The position numbers and the translations under genes were made by a program. The notes under the pieces were generated by a model. That model was not told the DNA's origin and did no database searches. It was given only the letters and a program-made list of their open reading frames with translations. A stretch of DNA of 64,000 nucleotides, taken from the NCBI GenBank assembly GCA_902728285.1, contig CACVBU010001153.1:248001-312000 (forward strand), given 5' to 3'. The stretch comes from Clytia hemisphaerica. Taxonomy: Eukaryota; Cnidaria; Hydrozoa; Leptothecata; Clytiidae. Of this stretch, positions 11,394-21,992 are shown in pieces. Numbering within the stretch: the first letter of the stretch is position 1; each line of letters opens with the position of its first letter.

Positions 11394-12644
11394 TGTCCGT
11401 TAGTCACACTGATAAAAAGAAAAGTTCCAATGAAAGCCAAGGGAAGCTGCATGTTTCTTTTATGTTTGTCTTAAAAACAGAAGTACTATGACCATAAAAT
11501 AAGTGCAAAATTTTATCCCTAAAGGTTGAGTGGGTAGCTCACAAGAGGCTCATCAAGAAGTGTCCGTTAGTCACGAAAATCATCCTACCTGAGATGAAAT
11601 TTTCATAAGATCACTTTTTCAAAATGGTTGGTTTCTAACACCTTATTGCAAACAAATTGACGCTAAACTTACCAAAAATGAAGTATTTTTCCACTAAAAG
11701 TTGTTTTCTGTTAGTAAACATGGCAATTGTCCGTTAGTCACGAAATAGATTTAAAATTCAGAGTTCGGAGAATATAATAGACGGCACTCGCTTAAAAAAC
11801 CATGTATTTTGTTCTTATTAAAGCTATTTTGACTATATTTACCCATTTCACCCATAGATATATGTTAAATAGTCAATCCTTTCTTTGTGTGTGCATTTTA
11901 CATTTTCGTGACTAACGGACTAGTTGTCATAATAGGGAGAATAATCCTTTTCCAAAGTAAATAAATTAAATACCCTTACCCAATTTGTCTGTCTTTGTCC
12001 TGGTTCAACAAAGAAACAATGCATTGCAAAAAAAACCCATAAAAACTCAACAGATCTTTATATTTCAAAATTTTCAAATTTTCAGGATCTATGAACTTGA
12101 CAGGAATGGTACCACACAGAGAAAAATGAGAATTCTTCTATTCTTTTAGGCTTTTGTCATTCTATTGATATAACATTTCACCCATAAAGCACCAAATATA
12201 GGAATAGTTGGATTGCCTTGTCAGAATCATTAAAAAACCGTTTTGTCCGTTAGTCACGTTTTTAAATGTCCGTTAGTCACAGCGTTTTTTGCCCAATTTT
12301 TGTCATATTTTCTTACTTTGACAATTTTTTTTCAAAATTAATTTTGAAACATAAAATTCAACCTTTCCTCTAGTGAATTTAAGCAAAAAACCCAACCTGT
12401 AGCTTTAGGAACAGCACTTTACAGCTGTTTGTAAAAGTGTCCCATTTTAGATGTTAATTTTTGTGTCCGTTAGTCACGGGCCTATTAATTGCAATTTCTG
12501 ACCAAGTGAAAGTCAAGAGAAAAAGTTTTATATGGTTCTTGAAACTTTGACCCCCACTGATAGTTACCACACCAAAAGAAGTTTTATTCCTATTTTCAAG
12601 CTTGACTTCTAGCCTGCTAAACAGTGGAAATGTCCGTTAGTCAC
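11394..12644. repeat. array of the 14-mer TGTCCGTTAGTCAC, partly at 167 bp spacing
   Basis: Seven plus-strand copies start at 11394, 11561, 11728, 12244, 12267, 12464 and 12631. One inverted copy lies at 11908-11920. The intervals 11394-11561, 11561-11728 and 12464-12631 are each exactly 167 bp. The DNA between motifs is not visibly repetitive, so either only the 14-mer is conserved in an otherwise eroded satellite, or these are regularly placed protein-binding sites such as transposon subterminal repeats. The function is unknown. Confidence 0.75.
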
Positions 12645-12649
12645 ATATG

Positions 12650-12965
12650 GAATTCATGATATGAAGGCTCAGATTTGCTACGCAATTCCTACGCATAACA
12701 TAAGCATATAAGTCAGCCTGGAATATTTTTCATGTGGTCATTTTTAAAGGTTTGGTAGAGGTCAAGTAAAAATAGACATTCCACGGTTAGCTACATTCCA
12801 CTGCTCCCAAAATCTGAACAAATTTTTACAAAATTTCTGAAATTTCACTAAAAAATTGGCTTGGGGTGAATCATAAGCATGATTCATAAGCATATAATAA
12901 GCATAAGCTATGCCTGCATGCTTTAAGAACTTAAGCATACACGAGCCTGACCAAGGGGCATACAC
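12650..12965. repeat. CATAAGCAT-rich stretch
   Basis: CATAAGCATATAA occurs at 12698 and again at 12890, with further ATAAGCAT copies at 12873-12910, in a roughly symmetric arrangement. It could be the ends of a decayed TIR element. Low certainty. Confidence 0.3.
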
Positions 12966-12998
12966 TTGCTTATTAAAAAAAACATGTAATAAAGGTCT

Positions 12999-13136
12999 AC
13001 CTTTTTTTATAAGAACAAACTATATAAGAACAAGGGTTCAATGACCAAAATATAAAGAACAAGTTAAGAGCATTGGAAGGCTTTGCCGACTCTAAAACAC
13101 CCGATTTATTAGGAGATTGCACAAAAATACTCACAA
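12999..13136 (+). mobile_element. AAGAAC MITE, left part (split by the next element)
   Basis: Head CTTTTTTTATAAGAACAAAC through the core GATTTATTAGGAGATTGCAC. The family body stops at 13136 and resumes at 13411. Confidence 0.6.
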
Positions 13137-13410
13137 CACACTTTTTTATACAAGAACAATTTTATAAGAACAATGAGGCTCAAAATCGCCAAAAATAAGA
13201 ACAATTTAAGAACAATACTGAGCCTGGAATTACTTAGTTTCTAGCAATTTAGGGGTCAATTCAATCAATCATAAAATTAAGCCTAAAACACCTCAATTCC
13301 CCCCTATGAATAAGAACAAAATAAGAACAATTTGAGGCTCAAAGTGACAAAAAAAATAAAAATATCCGAGCCTCAGCAAAAATTTACTGGTTCTTATAAA
13401 AAAGAGTGTA
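13137..13410 (+). mobile_element. AAGAAC MITE subfamily 2, nested insertion
   Basis: Bounded by CACACTTTTTTATACAAG and CTTATAAAAAAGAGTGTA. It interrupts a subfamily 1 copy precisely between ACTCACAA and ATAAGAACATG, showing that subfamily 2 moved after subfamily 1. Confidence 0.6.
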
Positions 13411-13525
13411 TGGTAAATAAGAACATGATAAGAATATTTTCAGGCTTAAAACTTTGAAGAACGCCTGAAAAAGTTAAAAACATACGAAAGCTTAAAAATT
13501 GCTGCAAATAAGAACATTTTAAGCC
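13411..13525 (+). mobile_element. AAGAAC MITE, right part
   Basis: AATAAGAACATGATAAGAAT to AAAGCTTAAAAATTGC continues the copy begun at 12999. Confidence 0.5.
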
Positions 13526-13562
13526 CTATTTTGGATTTCTTGTAAAAAGAAGTAATGTATTA

Positions 13563-13716
13563 CTGTACAAGTACAAACTATAGAAAGACATAATGCTCCG
13601 ATGGCTAAAAAGTTGAGAACAAGTTAAGAACATTTTAAGGTTAAACAGACAATTTCTTAGGATATTGCACAAAAATGGTGAAAATAAGAACATTTTTAAG
13701 CACCCGTAAAAAAAAG
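13563..13716 (+). mobile_element. AAGAAC MITE, partial copy
   Basis: Contains CCGATGGCTAAAAAGTTGAG, CAATTTCTTAGGATATTGCA and TGGTGAAAATAAGAACAT. Tail missing. Confidence 0.5.
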
Positions 13717-13918
13717 TACAGTATCATAGAAATATAAAATTAAAAAATTTGAGAGAAAATTAACACCTTTTGATGGAATGGGTGTACAAAATAGAAAATG
13801 TCGGATTGTAGATAGCTTTGAAACAAATTAGAATCAATTTAACAAAAAGATCCAAGAAGAATGAATATGAAATTTTTATTATTATGAAGAACACATTCAT
13901 CTACTTATACTGTTAGTC

Positions 13919-14132
13919 TGTACACATTTTCTATTAGAAACCTCCAAATCTTTGGTTATTCTTAGCTTTTTCAGTTTTAAGCCTAAAAATGTTCTTAACA
14001 TCATGTTCTTATTTTCAGCATTTGTTGAGTATTTTTGTCTATTTTCTTAAGAAATTGAGTGTTATAGGGTCTACAAAGCCTTTAGAAGGTTCTTAACTTG
14101 TTCTTAATAATGTGGCCATCAAAGCCTCGTGT
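13919..14132 (-). mobile_element. AAGAAC MITE, first part, split by a 3.3 kb element
   Basis: Starts GTACACATTTTCTATTAG and runs to CATCAAAGCCTCGTGT at 14132. The rest (TTTAGATGGTTTGTTCTTAC to ACGTGTA) resumes at 17460 and ends at 17493. Confidence 0.65.
14125..14132. repeat. target-site duplication, left
   Basis: CCTCGTGT here versus ACTCGTGT at 17452-17459: seven of eight bases match. This is the expected duplication flanking the 14133-17451 element. Confidence 0.6.
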
Positions 14133-15162
14133 ATGGTGGCCGAGGTGAGACATAAGGTTTTTTTTTAAAAAAACTTACAATTCAAGAAAAAAAATGAAAA
14201 CAAAACAAAAAATGCAATAAAACTAAAAAAAATAAAATAAAATAGAAACAAAAACAAAACAAAAAAAAAATAAATGATTTTTTTTTTCTAAAAAAAATCA
14301 AAAGCGAAAAAAATATTTTTAAAAAACCTTCACGTAGCCGACATGAGACATAACAAATAAAATCACCAAAGATGGAGTGCAAAGCACGACTTTTTATACA
14401 GTTTTATAACATAAAACACCCTCCTGCAAGTGAGCTTGGAATCATGGCCGAGGTGAGCCATAGACAGTGGGAAATTCCCTATATTGATGGCGCGTGTCGA
14501 ACAGCAAACACGATGGGTAAAAACAAAAGACTGATGTGATATAATTTGACTCGTTGTTGAAAACATACTTGCAGCATAGTTTTTGCATGAAGTCAATTTT
14601 TAAACTTTGAACGCTTCTCTTTTTAGACCATGGCCAGGTACCTCAAAACGTTTCACTTTTAAACGTTTTCACGATTTTATGGTCAAAATTTGATTGAAAA
14701 CAGGGAATTTCCCCACAATCTGCATAATTTATGCAAAATTATAGCACTTTTTTACCACAAAAACGCCCATAACTTTTGATCTAGAAAAGTTGAGACTTTG
14801 ATATAAGACATTTTTTTGCTCAATTTGAAGAGCTCTATCACGTGGTATAGGTCTTTTTTGATTTTGAAGACCCCACCCCAAATCATGAATTTTCAGGGCT
14901 TACAATTTTGCCTAAAAACGCAAAAAATCGCAAATTACGTAAAAACTGCGGGTTTTCAAGCTTGGTAACATTCAGATTTGGAATCAGCACCCTCAAACCC
15001 CCTCAAATTGAGTAAGAAACATGTCAAAAGTTGGTCACAGACATTTTGAATTTTTTCTTTATTTTTGAAACAATAACAATCCACTGGCCCAGGCCTATTT
15101 TATTTGATGCTCTTGTGAAGTAGATAACGCTGATAGTCTTTTTCGTATAAAATTCGTAAAAC

Positions 15163-15223
15163 ATGGCAAATCGTGAGAGATATCACCAATATGAGCTCCA
15201 GATGAAGAAGAAGCGTCAGTCAG
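15163..15223 (+). CDS. possible first exon of a small basic protein inside the 3.3 kb element
   Basis: ATG at 15163 opens MANRERYHQYELQMKKKRQS, then CAG followed by GTATTT at 15224 is an acceptable donor, leaving phase 1. The acceptor GGAGGCAG at 16702-16709 would restore frame into the exon 16710-16876. The intron would contain the nested Harbinger-like element, which implies the gene predates that insertion. No known domain recognised. It could be a captured host exon or chance. Confidence 0.3.
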
Positions 15224-15292
15224 GTATTTCAAACTTATTCTTTAGGACCTTGCTCATTTCAAGGAGGTTTACCAAAATCTTCCTGTTATTTA

Positions 15293-16537
15293 GGGAGTGG
15301 TCAGAAAGTATCTACTAGGGGGGAGTGGAGGATATTTTGAAAAATCCCAAAATACTTTCGCACCCCCTCCCCTAGCCTGGAAAAAAATTTCGAACCCCCC
15401 CCCTCATAAGGCCCAATATTTTTTCGCACCCCCCCCCCCCCCCACTAGAAAAATTTTTACGCAAAAAAAGAATTCATACAGATGCGGTACAAAGAGTATT
15501 ATTTGTTTGTATGACAGTTTTTATGTCAAAATTAGGTAAGGGAGATAGTTTAGCCCTGTAAAGTTGAGTATAGTCCTTTAGGAGATCTACCATTTTGATT
15601 GACGTTTACACCACGGGATTTTTTCCGTCGATTTCCATGGTTACGACGGAATTTCTCTGAAGTAAACAAAAGAAAAAAACCCGTGGTGTAAACGTCAATC
15701 AAAATGGTAGATCTCCTATAGGAATAGTCCAGGGTTAAAATAAGAATCAACGAGTTATTTTTTCTCTGAGTTTCCCAAAGTTTTGGGAGAAAATTACGGC
15801 TTATTTTCCTGATACATAATCTCCCTACATTACAGAGGCATTACTCAATTACTCAAAATATCCTGAGGGGCCACCATGGTTGGCCCCGAAGGGAGAACAT
15901 TTTGAAGATCAGGTACTCGAGACCCTAAAATACAAGCTATTCTGTTGTTAAAAGGAGTCTGAAAAATAAAATTCTCTGAGTTTGAAATTTCCCTATAAAC
16001 CTATATTTTCAGGTTTTCCAGGGTCTGTCAAAGCTCTGTGTATATAATTTATAAGATATTAGTAGAGACTAAGGAGGCACAACCATGGTTTGCGCCGACG
16101 GGAGAAAATGTCGATGTTTTTCACCACCATTTTAGCTAAAAGACACTTTGTTTTGACAAATTTCTTTCTAAAAAGTACTTTTTCAAACCACTCTGATGAG
16201 CTGTGGAAGCCACTAATCTACTTCCCTCATTTAGCTCAATGCTACAAACCAAAAGGGCAAGGCGATGATGCCCAAATAATGTTAGTATGACATGTACATA
16301 TATCAAATAAAATAAATTCTGAGTTGTCGGCCGTCAAGCCGAAAAATTTTTGAAATCTTGAAACGTAAAACTATGAAATTAGACCTCCTACATTTTCTCT
16401 TGAGTTGCCCAAAAGATTTGGAACCCCCCCCTAAACCCTCAAAAAAAATTCGAAACCCCCCCCTAAACCCTCGAAAAAGTTTTGGAACCCCCCCTAGAAT
16501 CCTCCACCCCCCTAGTAGATACTTTCTGCCCACTCCC
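15293..16537. mobile_element. Harbinger-like TIR element nested in the 3.3 kb element
   Basis: The left end GGGAGTGGTCAGAAAGTATC and the reverse complement of the right end, GGGAGTGGGCAGAAAGTATC, continue in common through TACTAGGGGGG. TTA flanks both sides (15290-15292 and 16538-16540). A 3 bp TTA duplication and GG-starting ends are typical of PIF/Harbinger elements. C-rich repeats (AACCCCCCCCTAAACCCTC) lie near the right end. No transposase is recognised, so it appears non-autonomous. Confidence 0.65.
15581..15716. mobile_element. palindromic MITE nested in the Harbinger-like element
   Basis: 37 bp perfect inverted arms, starting GGAGATCTACCATTTTGATT and ending in CACCACGGG, are separated by about 60 bp. 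TA lies immediately outside both ends, suggesting a TA target duplication (mariner-like). Confidence 0.75.
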
Positions 16538-16709
16538 TTAATAGGTATAATAGAATACTACACTGGGATGGTGATCAGTGGGGTAGATCTTTATAGTAAC
16601 GATAACTAATGTTTACTCATTTCTTATATTGTACATTTTATTGGCTTTATTGTCATTCTCGAAATGCCTCTATTAAGAATATGTATTTCCTCTTTTCGGT
16701 AGGAGGCAG

Positions 16710-16876
16710 CGAGGCAGCCAGCGAAACCAAAGAACGCTAACAATATAGCAAAGAAGGAAATCACGGTGCAAAGGTTAAAAGCAAAGCCGAAGGAATCAAC
16801 GATGAAATACCAACCAAAAGGGCCAAGAGAATTCGTTCCTTACGATTTCCCTGAATACACTAATTGCAAACATTAA
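16710..16876 (+). CDS. possible second exon of the small basic protein
   Basis: From the acceptor at 16709 the frame reads RQPAKPKNANNIAKKEITVQ, then Lys-rich sequence, and ends PREFVPYDFPEYTNCKH before TAA at 16874. Joined to 15163-15223 it gives about 75 residues, strongly basic. The alternative acceptors at 16702 and 16705 would give an early stop. Unidentified. Confidence 0.3.
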
Positions 16877-17451
16877 AGAGGCGTGTCAGCGCCACTTTAA
16901 AGAAACACGACCTTGCGACGTTTTGGTCGATAAAGGCCCTTCTGCCCACCGAATGGACCAACAGAATATATTCTTGGGATATTAATTCTTCAATTTTAAA
17001 CTTTAAAGCTTCGTTATTCTTCCATGTTTCATTTCGGATACGAGCAGCCATCTTTTTCACGTTGTCACTGAACACTTATCTCTCTCTCTTAATAAACTCA
17101 GCATTATCGACAACGAACATTTGCAATAACAAAAGGCCTTTCAACGTTTCATGTTCACATTGAGTATAATAAAGATTATCTGGAAATTCCCATTTATAGT
17201 AATTCGTGCACGCGATAGTTGCATTAGGGGAAATCCCCTTATGTCTCATCTAGGCCAAGCGAAATATTTTTTTCAATTTTCACTTCTTTTCGTTTCTTTT
17301 TTACTTCATCTTTTTTATTTTTTTTTTTATTTATTTATCATTTTTTTTCATCAAGAATTTTTATTTTTTTATTATTTCTTGTTTCAATTTTTTTTTTAAT
17401 TTTTTTTAATTTTTATGTAAAAAAAACCTTATGTCTCACCTCGGCCACCAT

Positions 17452-17459
17452 ACTCGTGT
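17452..17459. repeat. target-site duplication, right
   Basis: ACTCGTGT, partner of 14125-14132. Confidence 0.6.
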
Positions 17460-17493
17460 TTTAGATGGTTTGTTCTTACAAAAAAAACGTGTA
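17460..17493 (-). mobile_element. AAGAAC MITE, second part of the split copy
   Basis: GTTTGTTCTTACAAAAAAAA then CGTGTA is the family terminus, completing the copy that begins at 13919. Confidence 0.6.
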
Positions 17494-17723
17494 TCCCAAA
17501 AAAAAAGGCGGAAGCCAGAAAAAGGGATTGGAATCTATAGTCCAGGAAATAAAACTTTACCTACTACAACAGAACCAAACAAAAAAACACAACGCTAAAA
17601 GCTAACGAATGGCCGAAATGTCCCTCCAAAATATTCAAATCATATTACACTCAGAATTATCTCTAGTCTAAATCGGAGATCTCTACATCCAGGTCTACAA
17701 GGGGTTCTACCCTTGTCGACTGT

Positions 17724-17950
17724 CAGGGGGGGGTGTGCCGCTGAAGTTCGAAATATAGACCCTACGTGGGACCCGTGACTCTGAATAGGACTAAAACTCG
17801 CAAATTTTCTCAAAATCTTCTACTTTTTTCTCATAATCTCCCAAAAACGTACCCTACATGGGACTAATTTTCTATTTTTGTGTTTTTGCAACCCTACGTG
17901 GGACTGGGAGGTGGAAAAGGTACCCTGACCAGCGGCACATCCCCGTATCC
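17724..17950. mobile_element. TIR element with reiterated ACCCTACGTGGGAC
   Basis: CAGGGGGGGGTGTGCCGCTG at the left is mirrored by GGGGATGTGCCGCTGGTCAG on the opposite strand at the right. Near-palindromic ACCCTACGTGGGAC occurs near 17760 and 17891, with ACCCTACATGGGAC near 17849. About 225 bp. Confidence 0.55.
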
Positions 17951-18446
17951 TTTTTACCCAAGTACCCTCCCCCTAGGGCCTCTACAAAACCGTAAATATC
18001 TATAATGAGCACGAATCTGTTAGTGGATACCAACAGCCTAATCAGGTGTCTGAAGATAGATACCATATTCAAAATATCACGAAAAACATATTTGGTTCAT
18101 ATCTGTTGCAGTATAAATTTAACCAATTAAAGTTTGTAACTAAATGATTTTCACTCACTCCTTTTTATATTTTCGCCTGAAAAAAATTATAAGACGAAAA
18201 ATGACAGCAAAGTAACAATTGCAACAATAGATAAAGCTTGACATTGCTATGACAACGTAGCCGGACAAACATTTATGAAAAGTTAAAACGTATAATTATT
18301 TGAAATCTCTTGTGTACCCATTCAACTACATTTGAACAAATATTATAATGATTAAAAAGTTTGTTGTTTTCATTCTTAAATTTCTTATAAGAATATTCAT
18401 TTATTCATCATTTTGTATTCATATTGAACTCTCAATAATTCGAGCT

Positions 18447-18626
18447 AATAGACCATATCGGAGTTTTTGATTTTTCTAAAACAGTGATGCGTTGTGGAAT
18501 TGTTTCGGGGGTATCACAATAAAATCCCCTCGAGGAATTCATAAGAGATTTCTATTGTAATACTCCCGAAACAATTCCACAATGCATCGCTTTTTTGGAA
18601 AATCAAAAACTCCGATATGGTCTATT
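18447..18626. mobile_element. palindromic MITE, 180 bp
   Basis: AATAGACCATATCGGAGTTT begins both strands. Arms of about 75 bp include GTGGAATTGTTTCGGG, with few mismatches. It would form a long hairpin. Confidence 0.75.
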
Positions 18627-18741
18627 CCTCTTCCAAGCTCTTCTTCGAGCTTTTATTATTCGAATTTTTCGATAATTTGAACGAACTAAATTACAATTTC
18701 CCGACCGGGTGGAACTCTTATCAAATACTTTTTATAATAAC

Positions 18742-18935
18742 ACCTTTTTGACCGTAGCCAATTGTCGCGCGGGTATTTTTTTTGTCCGTTTTACCACCCT
18801 AAAACCGCCCCAGTCTTTTTTTCGCACTTAAAGACAATAGAGAAAAGTGTTAAAAAAGGATTGGATCGAGTTTAGGGTGGTGAATTAAATAATAAAGTAA
18901 CACGCACCTGACCGCGCGACTACAGTCGAAAAGGT
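18742..18935. mobile_element. TIR element nested in the TTCGAA MITE
   Basis: Left ACCTTTTTGACCGTAG and right (reverse) ACCTTTTCGACTGTAG, each followed by a TCGCGCGG block and, further in, CACCCTAAA. Arms are imperfect. Confidence 0.55.
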
Positions 18936-19020
18936 ATATTCAAACCTCTGTTATTCGAACAAACCAGACTTCCCGTCGAATTAGCGAGAGTGCAACACCA
19001 AAATGTAAAGTTTAGGCTAG

Positions 19021-19305
19021 ATGATACATAGTATTCCAAAAAAACTGATTATATTGAAATTACAAGCTACAAACTGGCTGAAAATAAATTGTCAGTTAGA
19101 TAAGCATGTTCGTTGGCTAGCCATTTTCAGAAATGGAAGATTTCATCTCTCTATCAAATTATCGACCTCACTTTTGCTTCAAATGTCTTCCAATAGTAAA
19201 CCAATTGACGCAGAATTTTACATAGATTCCAAAAAAGTAGCAAAAAAGCAAGCTAAAGTTTCTGTATCTAAAGTATGGCCCTTTGAAGTACTGCCCGTAT
19301 TTTGA
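19021..19305 (+). CDS. unidentified 94-codon open frame
   Basis: ATG at 19021 to TGA at 19303. The C-terminal part (AEFYIDSKKVAKKQAKVS) faintly resembles the strand-strand-helix of double-stranded-RNA-binding domains, but the length and remaining residues do not support a confident call. No splice context or paralogue in the window. It may be an exon fragment or chance. Confidence 0.2.
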   Translation: MIHSIPKKLIILKLQATNWLKINCQLDKHVRWLAIFRNGRFHLSIKLSTSLLLQMSSNSKPIDAEFYIDSKKVAKKQAKVSVSKVWPFEVLPVF

Positions 19306-19788
19306 CCTCACGACTACGAGTATACTCGTAGTTGGCAGCGAACTTGTTAAAGTGAGAAAAACAGTGTGTAAAATAACATAGAAGATAAGTTCTTATAAGT
19401 AAAGGATTTTTTGGTCATGTACGAATTTATAACTTAAGCCTGTTACGTCACTTTCATTTAAAACCTAGGAAGGTATTTTTACAATTCAAACGAAAAACCA
19501 TATGACTGTACTGATTGTCCAATTGTGTCCGAATTTCTGTCCAGATTTTTTCTAACTGTATTTCGGACAGAGAATTTAGGCCGTTACTGTGAAATTGGAC
19601 TTGAATGTAACACTGTTCCCATCAGCTTGAAATTTATGAACAGAATTCTGTAAACATATAAACCCTACCATGATGAAAACTTGGCTATAAGATTCTTCCC
19701 CGTGAGAAACATGTCGTGAAATTTCAATTCCTTCGCAAAGTGGTTTTGAGTTAAAATTTTGGATCTTTAGCTGTAAACAACAGAATTT

Positions 19789-19977
19789 GCGTTTTTTATA
19801 CAAGAACAAAGAATATAAGAGCGTAAAAGGCTTCCAGACACAAAAACTTAAAGACATTCTAAGAACTTTTTAAAGCTTTGCTTGCAGACTCTAAAACACT
19901 CGATTTCTTAGAATATTAGACTAAAAGAACTCAAAAATGGTGAAATTGAAAAGAACATCTGGCTTAGCAAAAGTTGT
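19789..19977 (+). mobile_element. AAGAAC MITE, partial and divergent copy
   Basis: GCGTTTTTTATACAAGAACA, a divergent body, then CGATTTCTTAGAATATT and TGGTGAAATTGAAAAGAACA. Confidence 0.5.
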
Positions 19978-20094
19978 AAGTTCATAGCATTGAAACTCTT
20001 TTGATTCAAGACTGGATAAAGAAATTTTGACGAAAATCAATGATAAAAGACTGCTGCTGAAATACCGTACTTACCTATACAAAAGTTCTCTTAA

Positions 20095-20425
20095 CCCTTT
20101 AAGTGCGACGGCCCTTTTTTTCTAAGTTTTTCAAGAAAATCGCTAGTTCAAACTTTAAAGGCTTTGTATCTCCGGACCTAGACAGCGCGGACCTGACTGA
20201 ATGACGGAAAGGTGCCCAGTGGTAAAACTTCAAATCAATTCGCTAGAGGACAGTAAAACAGGACCAAATTAGGAGGTTGACCACTCGTTGAGCAAAAATG
20301 ATCAAAAAACGGTCAAAATCTCTTGATTAACTTTTCGCTTAAAATCTCGCTAGAAAGACTCACTTTTGAATTTTTTTTTGTTGACCATGAAGCACAATCC
20401 AATGCACTTAAAGCATCCTCCTTCT
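20095..20425. repeat. dispersed repeat D, copy 1
   Basis: Matches 25130-25560 in the same orientation: TTTTTTTCTAAGTTTTTC, ATCGCTAGTTCAAACTT, AAACGGTCAAAATCT and TAAAATCTCGCTAGAAAGAC are shared in order. No ends identified; no coding frame. Confidence 0.6.
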
Positions 20426-20750
20426 TGGTATCCCCCCCCTAACCTTTAAAAATGCCTATTCCCCAAGGATTTTGGACAAAAATAGCTAACTATGGTGAAA
20501 TAATAGAAAGCGAAATAATAAACTTCTTTCTTCTTTTTGACTCATCTACTAGTCTAGACTAAACAGAAGACCAAATTGCATAACCTAATAGCGCCAAAAT
20601 CTATATATTCGGACAGTGCTACTGTACAGCCACTTCTTCATCTTGGCAAGTTTGATTGTGAAGGGGGCTTTTGGATTGTTAGTTGAGTAAGGTATTTCTA
20701 CTTAGTGGAAAACGCTGATTTGATCTTTAAAATGATGAAATGAAAACTAG

Positions 20751-21009
20751 TATACGTTTTTTTAATAAAAACAAACTATATAAGAACATAAGGCTTCGAT
20801 GGCCAAAATATTAAGAACAAGTTAAGAACATTTTAAAGCTTTGAGGACTCTAAGACACCCAATTTCTTAGGAAAGTGGAAAAAAATTCCCAAAAAATGGC
20901 GAAAATAAGAACATGTTAAGAACATTTTGAGGCTTAAATCTCAAAAAGTTAAGAACATCCCAAAGGGTTCAAAAATTTTGGATGTTCTTAGAAAAACTAG
21001 TATATGTAC
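20751..21009 (+). mobile_element. AAGAAC MITE, reference full-length copy
   Basis: The best preserved copy. The head TATACGTTTTTTTAATAAAA is followed by AACAAACTATATAAGAACAT, CTTCGATGGCCAAAATATTA, the core CCAATTTCTTAGGAAAGTGG, a stretch with AATAAGAACATGTTAAGAAC, and the tail AAAATTTTGGATGTTCTTAG. AAGAAC or AAGAACA occurs about eight times. The two ends are weak inverted repeats of each other, typical of a non-autonomous DNA transposon. Confidence 0.7.
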
Positions 21010-21301
21010 AAATAGTTCTAAGCGATTGAGGCAAAGTCACTCAAATTGCAAATTGCAAGAAAAGAAAGTATTGAATCTACTCATAAGCCCCAGCGGTCAC
21101 CGTAATTGCCCGATAGAGCCTTTTTTCCCATGTGATCACATGTGATTGGAGCCTCATCATAAGTTGAGAGTCAAAATACAGCATTAATTCGTAAATGTAA
21201 AATTTCTACAAGGTTTAGGAATTTTAGATCCCATCAGATCCCACAGAAAAAATGTTTCAAAAAATAGAGCCAACCACGAGCCAACTACATAAACTAGTAT
21301 A

Positions 21302-21538
21302 GTACCGTGAAGTCGGATAACTTGCATCAGTGGAGGGAAACATGCATAGCCCTCAAATGCATAACCTGTCTGGTCATTAAAATACAAAGTTAAATCAAAA
21401 CAAAAATGGTAGAGTAGATCTGCGAGCGGAGCTGCGTAGTTCATTTATTTTGATATTTTGCTGTTTTGATTGGTCAGTCATTTGATGGCTATGCAAGTTT
21501 CCCTCTCCACTGATGCAAGTTACCCGACTTTACGGTAC
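21302..21538. mobile_element. TIR element with long inverted arms
   Basis: GTACCGTGAAGTCGGATAAC at the left and GTACCGTAAAGTCGGGTAAC on the other strand at the right. The similarity continues through TTGCATCAGTGGAG and TGCATAGCC, giving arms of about 60 bp in a 237 bp element. Confidence 0.75.
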
Positions 21539-21992
21539 ATCGCTGTTTGAACCACTTCTACTAAGTGGAAAAAGCTGACTTGATCAAGCTGATGAATTTA
21601 AAAAAATATTCTAATGTCCACCCACAAGCCAGCAACACTGTACCAAACATCAGAAAAATCAAAACAAAAATCTTCAAGACTCTACATACATAGATATTCT
21701 CTACCGCCAGTTTTTTTTTCTTAATGGGTTCGTGATTTCTCATTTTGTTCAAGGTCTGTTATATCTATATTTTTTTGAATGGATATTAAACTATCAATTT
21801 CACTAAACGAACTACGAAAAAAAGGGTGATATGATATATTGTATCTGCCTTTTGTTTTGGTTTTGTCGTGAGATAATTATTATGACAAAATGATATAATA
21901 CAAAAAAAGTCCCTCATGAGGATTGCAGTCTGACAAAATATCAAAATAAAGTTTTTTTTAAGCATATCTATTTGACCTGTCTGACTCAAAAT

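Larger units (their letters stand above)
14133..17451. mobile_element. 3.3 kb TIR DNA transposon-like element
   Basis: The ends ATGGTGGCCGAGGTGAGACA and its inverse are near perfect for about 30 bp (left 14133-14162, right 17422-17451). An 8 bp target duplication with one mismatch flanks it. Inside the ends lie an A-rich left (14160-14340) and T-rich right (17260-17430) zone, making a longer imperfect inverted repeat, and a further GGCCGAGGTGAGCC near 14440. No recognisable transposase is seen. A short spliced reading frame (15163-15223 joined to 16710-16876) and a nested 1.2 kb element occupy the middle. An 8 bp duplication would suit hAT- or P-type elements, but the superfamily is undetermined. 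Confidence 0.7.
18425..18994. mobile_element. TTCGAA MITE host of two nested elements
   Basis: Left GAACTCTCAATAATTCGAGC and right GTCGAATTAGCGAGAGTGCA are the termini seen at 321-492, with TTATTATTCGAA and TTATTCGAAC between. Two other TIR elements (18447-18626 and 18742-18935) account for its extra length. Confidence 0.6.

Noticed and set aside
11394-12644. CRISPR-like array
   Set aside because: The repeat is only 14 bp, one copy is inverted, spacing varies, and the context is clearly eukaryotic.
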